From assembly GCF_000016905.1 (NCBI RefSeq), contig NC_009616.1, positions 496,001 to 560,000 of the forward strand: a stretch of DNA of 64,000 bases, written 5' to 3'. Positions 17,775-29,131 of this stretch are shown piece after piece. Each line of letters starts with the position of its first letter. The first letter of the stretch is position 1. The notes beneath the pieces are model-generated. The model worked only from the letters and a program-made list of their open reading frames with translations. It searched no databases and was not told the origin of the DNA. Position numbers and translations under genes: made by a program. Source of the DNA: Thermosipho melanesiensis BI429. GTDB taxonomy: Bacteria > Thermotogota > Thermotogae > Thermotogales > Fervidobacteriaceae.

Positions 17775-19310
17775 ATGGTTGAAAACATCTTTCTTGCCTT
17801 ACTTGTTACAAATTTTGTGCTTAGATCTTTTTACTCTTTACATATGCTACAACTTGAAGAATACTCCGAGAAAAAGTATTTTAAATGGATTTTTTCTCAT
17901 GTAAAAAGATACTTAATAAATATTCTTTTGGTATTATCACTCATATTCTATTTTGTTAACACATACATAGCCCTTGTTTTTTTGGTTATGTCCATATACA
18001 TTGATTTAAGATATTTTGTACTTGTCAAAAAGAAAAAACCACTTGTATTTACAAAGCGTTTAAGAAGACTCATTTACATTTCTTACATCTTTTTTGGAAT
18101 CGCATTAATTTGGGCAGTTCAAACAAGTAGTATTTTTTCTGAAAGTGTCCTATTCATGTTTGTTGTGTTTAATTCCTTTTTTTACTTTTTAACAAATGCC
18201 ATAATGACACCTATAGAGAAATTGATTAACGAATATTACTACAAAGATGCAAAAAGAAAGATTAAAAGATTAAATCCAGAAGTTGTTGCAATTACAGGAA
18301 GTTATGGTAAAACAAGTACAAAGTTTTATCTTTATCACCTAATTAGTGAATATTACAAAACGTTAATGACACCTGGTAGCTACAATACAACTATGGGAAT
18401 TACAAAAGTAATACGAGAAAAATTAGATAAATCTCATGATGTATTCATCGTAGAGCTTGCAGAAAATGATAATTATGGATTTGAAAAACTCCTTGACCTT
18501 GTCAACCCAACTATTTCGGTTATTACATCTATTGGAATACAACATTTTGAAGAATTCGAAAATGAAAGTAACATCTTGGACAATTTTAAAAAGTACATTA
18601 AAGATAGTCGCTCCGGGAAAAAGTTTGTGGTAAACTTTGATGATGAGAATATAAGAAAGATAATAAAAAACAAAGATATAATATCTTGTGGAATAGAAAA
18701 CAAAGAAGCACAATATAGAATAGTGGATTTAAAATTGGATAAAGATGGTTCAAATTTTGTTTTGGAAACTCCAAATAACCAAAAATTTGAATTTACAACA
18801 AATGTCTATGGCAAGGAAAATGTATTGGATTTACTACTTGCAATTGTAACTGCATTTGAATTAAAGGTCCCCGTTGAGGAAATAATAGAAAGAGCCAAAA
18901 ATATTGTAAAACCCAAACACAGGCTTGAGGTTATAAGAGATGATACTATAACCGTTATTGACGATACGTTTAATTCAAACCCAAAAGGGTTTAAAATGGC
19001 ACTTGAGTATTTGTCGCTTTTTGGAAAAAGAAGAAAAATACTAATAACTCCTGGGTTTGTAGAACTTGGAGAAAAGGAAGATGAAGAACATTATAAATTG
19101 GGGAAACTCATTTCAAAATACGTTGATGTTGTGTTCTTAGTTGACAAAAAAAGAACAAAGAAAATTTTAGAAGGTCTAGAAGATTCAAACTTTACAGGCG
19201 AAATATATACCGTTAATTCCTTAGATGAAGTAACAGAAATGTTGAAAACCTTTTTAAAATCTGGGGATGTTGTATTGTTTGAAAATGATCTTCCAGACAA
19301 TTACACATAA
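17775..19310 (+). CDS. Membrane-anchored MurF-like Mur ligase
   Basis: A 511-aa protein. Residues 1-150 hold about four or more hydrophobic helices, which standard MurF lacks. Residues 170-510 are a Mur ligase: P-loop AITGSYGKTSTKFYLYH, PGSYNTTMG, VVELAEND-like acidic segment, and in the C-domain DDTFNSNPKGFKMAL, the MurF family signature. It likely adds D-Ala-D-Ala (from Ddl) or a related group to a UDP-MurNAc peptide at the membrane. A soluble MurF may exist elsewhere in the genome; that cannot be checked here. Confidence 0.85.
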   Translation: MVENIFLALLVTNFVLRSFYSLHMLQLEEYSEKKYFKWIFSHVKRYLINILLVLSLIFYFVNTYIALVFLVMSIYIDLRYFVLVKKKKPLVFTKRLRRLIYISYIFFGIALIWAVQTSSIFSESVLFMFVVFNSFFYFLTNAIMTPIEKLINEYYYKDAKRKIKRLNPEVVAITGSYGKTSTKFYLYHLISEYYKTLMTPGSYNTTMGITKVIREKLDKSHDVFIVELAENDNYGFEKLLDLVNPTISVITSIGIQHFEEFENESNILDNFKKYIKDSRSGKKFVVNFDDENIRKIIKNKDIISCGIENKEAQYRIVDLKLDKDGSNFVLETPNNQKFEFTTNVYGKENVLDLLLAIVTAFELKVPVEEIIERAKNIVKPKHRLEVIRDDTITVIDDTFNSNPKGFKMALEYLSLFGKRRKILITPGFVELGEKEDEEHYKLGKLISKYVDVVFLVDKKRTKKILEGLEDSNFTGEIYTVNSLDEVTEMLKTFLKSGDVVLFENDLPDNYT

Positions 19311-19328
19311 CCCCCACAAACGTGGGGG
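19311..19328. terminator. Hairpin between convergent murF-like and rex
   Basis: A 7-bp GC-rich stem (CCCCCAC / GTGGGGG) with AAAC loop starts right after the murF-like stop codon. No T-tract follows on either strand, so it is not a classic intrinsic terminator. Its position between converging genes still suggests a transcription-end or mRNA-stabilising hairpin. Confidence 0.5.
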
Positions 19329-19359
19329 TGGGATGGTGTGGTGTCCATGTTGGCACTTT

Positions 19360-21946
<2,587 letters not shown>

Positions 21947-23818
21947 CTATACCAATTCTATAGCGTTGAATTTACATTTTTCAAAACATATACCACACTT
22001 AATACATTTCTCCTGGTCAATTACGTATGGTTTACCCCTTTCTCCACTAATAGCGTTTTGTGGACATGCCCTTGCACAAAGACTACAACTTTTACAAAGC
22101 TCTGGATTTATTACATACTTTTTCAACGCAGTACACGTACCACTTGGACACTTTCCATTTATATGCTCTATATACTCTTCTCTAAAATGTTTTAATGTGC
22201 TTAGAATTGGATTTGGAGCTGTTTTACCAAGACCACATAATGACGCTGTTTTAATAATCTTTGCCAAGTACTCTAGATTTTCAAGGTCTTCTTCTGTAGC
22301 TTTCCCCTGAGTGAATTTTTCTAGAATGTTGTACGCTTGCATAGTTCCTTCTCTACAAGGTACGCATTTTCCACACGATTCTCTCTTTGTAAAGTCAAGG
22401 AAAAACCTTGCAACTTCAACCATACAACTATCTTCCGTTATTGCAACTATTCCGCCTGAACCTACCATAGCATCTATAGATTTTAAAGTGTCATAATCAA
22501 GTGGTAAATCAAAATATTTTTCCGGAAGACATGCACCTGATGGCCCACCAATCTGTATCGCCTTTATCTTCTTTCCGTCTGTTGTACCACCACATATATT
22601 TTCAAGTACATACCTTATTGTAGTTCCAAACGGTATTTCAATTATTCCCGTAAGTTTAAGCGGACCAGTAACTGAAAACATCTTTGTGCCTGGTGATTTT
22701 TCAACGCCATTTTCTCTGTATTTTTTTACCCCATCTCTAATTATCTTTGGAACATTTGCGTATGTTTCCACATTGTTTATCAAAGTGGGATAACCCCAAA
22801 GTCCTTTTTGTGCGGGAAAGGGGGGTCTTGGTCTTGGCACACCTCTTTTTCCTTCAATAGATGCAAGAAGAGCCGTTTCTTCACCACAAACAAATGCTCC
22901 TGCTCCTTCTTTAACCTCTAAATCAAATGAAAACCCCGTACCCAAAATATTTTCACCAAGTAATCCCAAAGCTTTAGCATCATTTATAGCCTTATTAAAC
23001 ATTTCAACTGCAATGGGGTATTCCGCACGGATATATGCATAACCTTTTTGCGCTCCCACTGTGTACGCGGCAATAATCATACCTTCAAGTATAGAATGAG
23101 GATCTCTTTCAAGTAACGTTCTATTCATAAATGCACCTGGGTCACCTTCGTCTGCATTACAAACAACAAATTTCTTATCACCTTTTGCTTTGTAGGCAAA
23201 TTCCCACTTAAGGCCTGTAGGAAATCCTCCTCCACCTCTTCCACGAAGACCGGAAGCTTTTATTGTCTCTATAACTTCTTCTCTTTTCATAGAGGACAAT
23301 ACCTTTAAAAGAGATTTGTATCCTCCACGCCCCATGTAATCTTCTATTTTTTCACACTCACTTGTTCCAATACCTTCCATTATGTAAAATTTTTGATTTT
23401 TAAAAAACGTTGCATCCTCAAGTCTTTTTATCTTTTTACCAGTTACCGAATCGGTAAGCAGCAATCTATCAATTATCTCTCCTTTTTCCACTGTTTTTTC
23501 CACAATTTCTTCAACATCATCTACTGTAACATGATGATAAGTAATACCTTCGGGTGTTATCTTTACAAGAGGCCCTAATGAACAAAGTCCACAACATCCT
23601 GTTTTTTTCACCGTTGGATGTTCGTCTTCCGCCTCAACTTTTACATCTAAACCTTTGTTTGTAATGACCTCAACAAATTTTTTATACACCTTTCTAGAAC
23701 CATTTGCGGTACAACCTGTCCCCACACAAACATATATCTTTTTTTCTTTTAATCTTTCCTCTCTCAATCTTTGTTGTTTTTCAATATATTCAAGTGCTTC
23801 ATTTATTGTCTTAAACAT
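21947..23818 (-). CDS. hydB: Hydrogenase subunit HydB (NuoF-like)
   Basis: The flavin and NAD(H)-binding subunit, 623 aa, thought to be the bifurcation site. In order: thioredoxin-like [2Fe-2S] domain (CVGTGCTANGS), NuoF FMN-binding GLRGRGGGGFPTGLKWEF, NADH-site glycine-rich stretch, the [4Fe-4S] motif SCGKCVPCREGT, and a C-terminal two-cluster ferredoxin (CKSCSLCARACP, CIKCGICFEKC). I placed the start at ATG 23818, one base after the hydC stop, because the upstream ATG at 23830 touches the Shine-Dalgarno GGAG. Confidence 0.97.
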   Translation of the reverse strand: MFKTINEALEYIEKQQRLREERLKEKKIYVCVGTGCTANGSRKVYKKFVEVITNKGLDVKVEAEDEHPTVKKTGCCGLCSLGPLVKITPEGITYHHVTVDDVEEIVEKTVEKGEIIDRLLLTDSVTGKKIKRLEDATFFKNQKFYIMEGIGTSECEKIEDYMGRGGYKSLLKVLSSMKREEVIETIKASGLRGRGGGGFPTGLKWEFAYKAKGDKKFVVCNADEGDPGAFMNRTLLERDPHSILEGMIIAAYTVGAQKGYAYIRAEYPIAVEMFNKAINDAKALGLLGENILGTGFSFDLEVKEGAGAFVCGEETALLASIEGKRGVPRPRPPFPAQKGLWGYPTLINNVETYANVPKIIRDGVKKYRENGVEKSPGTKMFSVTGPLKLTGIIEIPFGTTIRYVLENICGGTTDGKKIKAIQIGGPSGACLPEKYFDLPLDYDTLKSIDAMVGSGGIVAITEDSCMVEVARFFLDFTKRESCGKCVPCREGTMQAYNILEKFTQGKATEEDLENLEYLAKIIKTASLCGLGKTAPNPILSTLKHFREEYIEHINGKCPSGTCTALKKYVINPELCKSCSLCARACPQNAISGERGKPYVIDQEKCIKCGICFEKCKFNAIELV

Positions 23819-23819
23819 A

Positions 23820-24305
<486 letters not shown>

Positions 24306-25445
24306 CTAAAAATATTCAATGTTAATAATCTTTCCCTTTTCTTCCAATATCTTTGCAATATCGTGGATAAGTCTAAATTTTAAAGAAATGTCGTGCGTAA
24401 AAAGGGGATTTTGATGCGCGGGGTTTATTGCCCGACCTACAAGAAAATTTATTACATCTGCCCAATCAAGCAGGTCTATTATCTTTTTAGCTCCAACACC
24501 CATTTCTTCTATCTGATTTTCATAATATCTGAACACCTGTGTTAATGTAATTATCCCTTCTGTTACTAAATCTATCCCTTCCATATATCCAACTGGTGGC
24601 GAAATTTTAGATATACTCCTTACATCTATATCTATCTTCTTACCCGTTACCCTTTCAACTATTTGCCCTGTTGTTCCACCACAAATTACCTTTTTCCCCT
24701 TTGAATTAATAAGTTTTTCAACTACTTCTTTGTCTTTTTCCTCTTGTTCGGGCGGACCCACCATAATTGTCAATATCCTTTTTTCTCTAATCTTTAAACC
24801 TGCAATTAATGCATCATCACCTTTTGTACCTTTATCCAACTTTTTTGCCAGTTTTATCATATGTTCCACAATATTCACATGTTCCACTTTATTTTTTATT
24901 AGATTTCTCAGTTCAAACCTTATATTTTCCTCTCCAAAACCAAACGGAAATTTTTCACTTCCCATCCCCGCCTGGGATATCCCATCAGTCATTAAAAATA
25001 TAGAATCTCCAACGTTTATATCCATCTCGCTTACATAAAGATATTTGTTACTTACACTTTTTTTCACCTTTTTTAAGGGTATCAAATCATCGTTTTTAAA
25101 ATAAAAAATCAACGGAAATTCATATTCAAATATTGTACATCTCTTTTTTTTGTAATCTATTAGACAAGTGGCAAGCGTTGAGTAACTTATCCTTCTTACT
25201 TTACAAGTTGGAAGTGTTGACAAAATGGAACTAAAAACTTCTTCTATAGACACATTGTTAAAAACCATAGTAGTGGACATAGTAGATGTTAGCGTTGATA
25301 GTATATTTGCCTTAACTCCACTTCCCAGACCATCTGAAACACTTACCACACATTTTTCTTCGTTTCTCTTTATATTAATAGAATCTCCGCAAACCCATTC
25401 TCCACCTTTATTTTTAAATGCATAATTTATTTCACAGGTAATCAT
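24306..25445 (-). CDS. SpoIIE/PP2C-type phosphatase of the hydrogenase operon
   Basis: A 379-aa protein. The first 230 residues form a SpoIIE-like PP2C phosphatase: metal-binding Asp in VVSVSDGLGSGVKA and in IFLMTDGISQAG, and a final GDDALIAGLKI. The C-terminal 150 residues (VGPPEQEEKDKEVVEKLI onward, with CGGTTGQIVERVTG) are a domain I cannot name. Start ATG 25445 follows GAGG and lies one base after the stop of the sensory hydrogenase gene. It probably relays the sensory hydrogenase state by dephosphorylating an unknown protein. Related genes occur in the T. maritima hydrogenase cluster. Confidence 0.85.
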   Translation of the reverse strand: MITCEINYAFKNKGGEWVCGDSINIKRNEEKCVVSVSDGLGSGVKANILSTLTSTMSTTMVFNNVSIEEVFSSILSTLPTCKVRRISYSTLATCLIDYKKKRCTIFEYEFPLIFYFKNDDLIPLKKVKKSVSNKYLYVSEMDINVGDSIFLMTDGISQAGMGSEKFPFGFGEENIRFELRNLIKNKVEHVNIVEHMIKLAKKLDKGTKGDDALIAGLKIREKRILTIMVGPPEQEEKDKEVVEKLINSKGKKVICGGTTGQIVERVTGKKIDIDVRSISKISPPVGYMEGIDLVTEGIITLTQVFRYYENQIEEMGVGAKKIIDLLDWADVINFLVGRAINPAHQNPLFTHDISLKFRLIHDIAKILEEKGKIINIEYF

Positions 25446-25446
25446 T

Positions 25447-27006
25447 TTATTCCTCCATAAATTTCTTGAACTCCACAAAGTGAGATTTTGTTTCCGCAAT
25501 AGATTCTCCAAGAAGACTTGCAATTTCCTGTGCAAGAAGCATTTGCTTGTTCAATACTTCTTCTATCTTTTCTATGGTTTGTTTTTTCAACATTTTCATC
25601 TTTTCTTCTTGTTCTATTTCTTTTGTTATATCAGTTAATATAAATACTTCTCCACTGTTTTCAGGTAGTAAAAACCTTTTCGTCAAAAATTTATACCTTC
25701 TCCCATTAATTTCCATCTCTTCTATCTGGTTATTATTAATGTTTTTAACAAGTTCCATAATTTTTACATTCGAAAGAGACATAAATTTCAATCTTGCTAC
25801 TTTGTTTTTGTATACTATCTTTCCATTATGAGTGATAATTATTAAATTCGGCGTTTCCTCAACAAGCATATTACTCACACTTGATACCTTTTCAATTAGA
25901 TATGTAATACACATTTCTTTTTCTGCTTTTTTTTCTAAAACCGCTATTGCCTTTTCTTGACATGTATCATACCCACATGCACTACAATTTAATTCCTTTG
26001 ATTTGTCAGACTTTCCCATGGATATGAGAACTTTTTGAATTTCTTCTTTTGAATATTGCACTTCCTTTTTCTGTGATAAAAATTTTCTTTTCAAATCTAT
26101 ATCAAATTCCGTTAAATCACCTTTTGGAAGTTTTTTTATGCTTTTTAGAAGCCTCGTTTTTTTCTCTATAAGACTTATATCCTTTCTACTACAGGGACCT
26201 TCAATACACCCCCCTACACATGCAGACATTTCAATAAAATACTTTTCATCTATCACATCTAATCTAGATAAAAACTTCTTAATATTTTCAACACCCTCTA
26301 TTGTAATGTGATTTTGAAAATTAGTGTTTTTTATAATTCCACCTGTTATTGGATAATACCTTCCCATATTTGGATATGGTGCATCAGGAAATGCTTCATC
26401 AAAATTTTCATCAAAAACTTCTTCAAGCTCCTCAAATGTTATCACCACATCAAAATATCCTTCAAGCTCTCTTTTTTTAGCAATACATGGACCCAAAAAT
26501 ACCAAAGGAAAATCATAAAGTTTCTTTAAAATCTTTGCATGTGCAACTGCAGGTGATACAACATTTGCCAAAAAGTCTATTTTTTCTGGAAAGTATTTTT
26601 CAATAAGTTCTACAACAACGGGACAAGCAGTTGAAATTACTGTTTTGTCAAATTTTTCATATTCTCTTGACACATATTCGGCACCAAGCGATGTTTCATT
26701 AACAATCGCTCCGTTTTTTTTGAGAAACGCAATTACCTTAAATGGGTTATCAAAATGCGCAAAAAACGATGGGGCAATTGAAACAACAAATCTATTTCCA
26801 AAGAGCAAAAGCAATTTATCTAAATCTTTCTTGTAATTTTTCGCGTTTTGTGGACATATTTCTATACACGTTCCACAAACTATACATTGTTCATCTATAA
26901 CTATTGATTTATTTTCAGAAAACGATATGGACTTCACTGGACAATTTCTTAAACATTTGTAGCAATATTTACAATTCGCATCATTTGAAATAATATACTT
27001 TTCCAT
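25447..27006 (-). CDS. Sensory [FeFe]-hydrogenase with PAS domain (HydS-like)
   Basis: A 519-aa protein. N-terminus: two [4Fe-4S] motifs (CKYCYKCLRNCP, CIVCGTCIEICP). Then an H-cluster domain with reduced signatures: STACPVVVE instead of TSCCP (about residue 127), FLGPCIAKK, and MSACVGGCIEGPC. The four H-cluster ligand cysteines remain, but the proton-shuttle Cys is Ala. Next a CSACGYDTC Fe-S motif, then a PAS-like domain (about 375-465) and a C-terminal helix. This matches the sensory hydrogenase HydS described in T. maritima, thought to sense H2 or redox rather than turn over H2. No kinase domain; the PP2C gene is next. Confidence 0.9.
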   Translation of the reverse strand: MEKYIISNDANCKYCYKCLRNCPVKSISFSENKSIVIDEQCIVCGTCIEICPQNAKNYKKDLDKLLLLFGNRFVVSIAPSFFAHFDNPFKVIAFLKKNGAIVNETSLGAEYVSREYEKFDKTVISTACPVVVELIEKYFPEKIDFLANVVSPAVAHAKILKKLYDFPLVFLGPCIAKKRELEGYFDVVITFEELEEVFDENFDEAFPDAPYPNMGRYYPITGGIIKNTNFQNHITIEGVENIKKFLSRLDVIDEKYFIEMSACVGGCIEGPCSRKDISLIEKKTRLLKSIKKLPKGDLTEFDIDLKRKFLSQKKEVQYSKEEIQKVLISMGKSDKSKELNCSACGYDTCQEKAIAVLEKKAEKEMCITYLIEKVSSVSNMLVEETPNLIIITHNGKIVYKNKVARLKFMSLSNVKIMELVKNINNNQIEEMEINGRRYKFLTKRFLLPENSGEVFILTDITKEIEQEEKMKMLKKQTIEKIEEVLNKQMLLAQEIASLLGESIAETKSHFVEFKKFMEE

Positions 27007-27011
27007 TGCTA

Positions 27012-27236
27012 TTACCTTTCTTTCATGAATTTTTTCACAATCTCTTGAACATTTTCCGGGGATACATGCGATACCAGTTCACCATCTATTTCAATGTTTA
27101 TTCCACTTTCACACTTTCCAAAGCAGAGGGAACCATAAAGCTTTAAATTTTTTATATCTAGCTCTTTTATTTTTTTTACTACATCATATGCACCTTTCAA
27201 ATGGCAAGAACTTCCCATGCAAATCCTTATTCTCAT
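27012..27236 (-). CDS. Thioredoxin-like [2Fe-2S] protein
   Basis: A 74-aa free-standing [2Fe-2S] domain: CMGSSCHLKGA and CFGKCESGI give the four ligands, like the NuoE-type C-terminal domain of HydA. It is the first gene of the hydrogenase operon, behind AGGTGATATT. It probably passes electrons to or from the sensory hydrogenase. A counterpart heads the same cluster in T. maritima. Confidence 0.9.
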   Translation of the reverse strand: MRIRICMGSSCHLKGAYDVVKKIKELDIKNLKLYGSLCFGKCESGINIEIDGELVSHVSPENVQEIVKKFMKER

Positions 27237-27246
27237 AATATCACCT

Positions 27247-27280
27247 ATCGTGAAATAAATAACGTTATATTTTTCACGAT
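27247..27280. promoter_or_regulatory. 34-nt palindromic operator of the hydrogenase operon
   Basis: Two 17-nt arms, centred on AACGTT, match at 15 of 17 positions; outer arms ATCGTGAAA / TTTCACGAT are perfect. Each half, CGTGAAATAAATAACG and CGTTATATTTTTCACG, is itself a degenerate palindrome of CGT(G/T)A...TAACG. The element begins 1 nt past the -10 box, so a bound protein would block transcription start. The halves resemble the Bacillus Rex site TTGTGAA-n-TTCACAA with a changed outer base. Rex is encoded in the operon, which makes it the prime candidate. Confidence 0.75.
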
Positions 27281-27281
27281 T

Positions 27282-27310
27282 ATTTTAACGCGAAAAAATC
27301 ATTTTGTCAA
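27282..27310 (-). promoter_or_regulatory. Sigma-70 promoter of the hydrogenase operon
   Basis: Minus strand: TTGACA (27310-27305), 17-nt spacer, TAAAAT (27287-27282). This is a near-consensus housekeeping promoter placed just before the palindrome and 46 nt upstream of the first gene. Confidence 0.9.
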
Positions 27311-27318
27311 GTAATAAA

Positions 27319-27784
27319 GAGTGTGTTCAAAAAAACTATATTCCGACTTCCAAAGATGAGGGGAAAGAAGATAAGGGAAGTGTCTTCTCACGTGAAGATG
27401 GAACTGATGGTGGGCAGGAAAGAAAAAGGAGGTAATCCCATACTGGTTGGTGTAAATATGGGACCTGCATACAGTGACGAAAGGAAACTTTTGCTCGAAC
27501 TGATGAAGGGTATAAAGATAAAAAACAAAGTGCATGATGGGAGATGCTCTATGAGTATTGAAGTGCTGAAAGATTTCATTGAAAGGTCAGAATTAGTCGT
27601 GGTAAAAGACGAAAAGCTTTGAGAGAGTGGTGAAGAGCATTTGGGCGAAACTGACCCTATACAACTGGACAATAGTAATTTTTTTGTTTGCGTTGTTTGC
27701 AATGGTTAAAAGGAATTTTCAAGGTAATCCAAAGGTTACCATCTCACTGAAATAGTGAATAATGCTTATTTTTGAAACACACTC
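27319..27784. mobile_element. Decayed insertion sequence with TIRs and 9-bp target duplication
   Basis: Left end GAGTGTGTTCAAAAA (27319-27333) and right end TTTTTGAAACACACTC (27769-27784) are inverted repeats with one indel. The 9-mer AGTAATAAA lies directly outside both ends (27310-27318 and 27785-27793), a perfect target-site duplication. The 466-bp body holds a transposase remnant, so the element is an internally deleted IS. A 9-bp duplication and the coding remnant suit an IS4-like element. It abuts the -35 box of the hydrogenase promoter. Confidence 0.8.
27323..27755 (+). pseudogene. Remnant transposase
   Basis: An open stretch (27323-27622) reads KKIREVSSHVKMELMVGR, KEKGGNPILVGVNMGPAYSD and ERKLLLELMKGIKIKNK, which resembles part of a DDE transposase of the IS4 group. 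After a frame change, 27636-27755 reads SIWAKLTLYNWTIVIFLFAL and ends KVTISLK-stop, like the C-terminal end of such transposases. The part between, including the catalytic Glu region, is gone. It lies wholly within inverted repeats. Family placement is tentative. Confidence 0.6.
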
Positions 27785-27832
27785 AGTAATAAAAAATTGG
27801 CAATGTAAGAAATATTACTAGGAAGGAAGATA

Positions 27833-29131
27833 TTATGGATGGAGAAATTTACCTATTTCATCGAAAAATATTTCAACTAGTCTTGGGTCAAATTTCTTTC
27901 CGGCATTTTCTTTAATATATCTCAACACTTTATCTTTTGGCCATGCTTTTCTATATATTCTATCATTACTCAATGCATCGTAAACATCTGCTATTGAAAC
28001 AATTCTGGCTTCTATTGGTATATTTCCCCATTTTAACCCTTTTGGATAACCGCTGCCATCCCAATTTTCATGGTGGTAAAGGGCAATATTTGCTGCAATA
28101 TTAAAAAGAGGGCTATTAACAGATTTAAGTATATTGTATCCTATCTCCGTATGCGTTTTCATTATTTCCCATTCTGAATCAGAAAGCTTTTCAGGTTTAT
28201 TAAGTATTTTATCTGGTATTCCTATCTTCCCAATATCATGTAACATCGCGGCAATACTTAGCAAATTTACATATTCTTCATCTTTAAAAACATTTTTCGC
28301 GATCATCTGGGTTATATTACTTACCCTTTTTACATGCTCTCCCGTTTCAAGAGAGCGTGTTTCTGTAATTTCTGAGAGTACGTATATTATCTGATACAAT
28401 GTATCAATTTTTTCTTTATATAGCATGTTATTTTCAATATCAAGTATTAATTTTTCAAGTACAAGTGAAATCAATCCTTTGTTTTTTGGAGACGTTGCAA
28501 AATCTATTATATAATTTTCGTCCTTTATATTGAAAATAACTTTATTTTTGCCTATCCACGAAATCTTTACAAAGTTTTTTACATTAAAATCACTTTTAAT
28601 GATTTTTACTGGCATGTTCAAAATATTTTCTATCTTTTCTCTAAGTTGATTTACTGAATTGATATCTTCAGGATTCAACATGCTAAATCTTTCTAAAAGC
28701 TTTCTTTGCTCATACAGATTCTTTAGCTCCGCATATTCTCTAAGCCTTGCTATTATCATTGTAAAAAGTCCGTTACTTGATAATTCACTTTTTTCTCTAT
28801 AATCGTTTATATCGTACTTTAAAATAACTTCTCTTGGGGGTGCATATCCAGGTTGTCCCGTTCTTATAACTATCCTCATTATGTCATTCTTTAATGTCTC
28901 ACGTATATACCTTACAAGTTCAAGACCTGCTGATTCCGTTTCCATAACTATATCTACTATGGCCAGAGCAATATCAGGTTCTTTTTCCAAAATCTTTTTG
29001 GCTTGTTTTGCAGAATATGCACTGATTAGTTTTACATTTTTATTTTGAAACGCTATATCTTTGAGTATTATTTTCGTTAAAATATGGATATCTTCTTCAT
29101 CATCTACAAGTAATATCTTCCAATTATTCAT
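27833..29131 (-). CDS. Response regulator with DUF3369 and HD-GYP domains
   Basis: A 432-aa response regulator. Residues 1-125: receiver (LLVDDEED; phospho-acceptor Asp in AIVDIVME). Residues 150-235: DUF3369-like linker. Residues 250-432: HD-GYP phosphodiesterase with MLHDIGKIGIPDKIL and HHENWDGSGYPKGL, all hallmark residues present. It should degrade cyclic di-GMP when phosphorylated. It overlaps the kinase gene by 8 nt (ATGAATAA) and is the output of the kinase/sensor operon. Confidence 0.93.
   Translation of the reverse strand: MNNWKILLVDDEEDIHILTKIILKDIAFQNKNVKLISAYSAKQAKKILEKEPDIALAIVDIVMETESAGLELVRYIRETLKNDIMRIVIRTGQPGYAPPREVILKYDINDYREKSELSSNGLFTMIIARLREYAELKNLYEQRKLLERFSMLNPEDINSVNQLREKIENILNMPVKIIKSDFNVKNFVKISWIGKNKVIFNIKDENYIIDFATSPKNKGLISLVLEKLILDIENNMLYKEKIDTLYQIIYVLSEITETRSLETGEHVKRVSNITQMIAKNVFKDEEYVNLLSIAAMLHDIGKIGIPDKILNKPEKLSDSEWEIMKTHTEIGYNILKSVNSPLFNIAANIALYHHENWDGSGYPKGLKWGNIPIEARIVSIADVYDALSNDRIYRKAWPKDKVLRYIKENAGKKFDPRLVEIFFDEIGKFLHP

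Noticed and set aside
25447-27006. A second H2-producing hydrogenase
   Set aside because: The proton-shuttle Cys is replaced by Ala, the H-cluster motifs are reduced and a PAS domain follows; a sensory role fits better.
27323-27622. The 99-codon frame upstream of the hydrogenase operon as a real gene
   Set aside because: It lies within terminal inverted repeats and continues in another frame as transposase-like sequence, so it is better read as an IS remnant.
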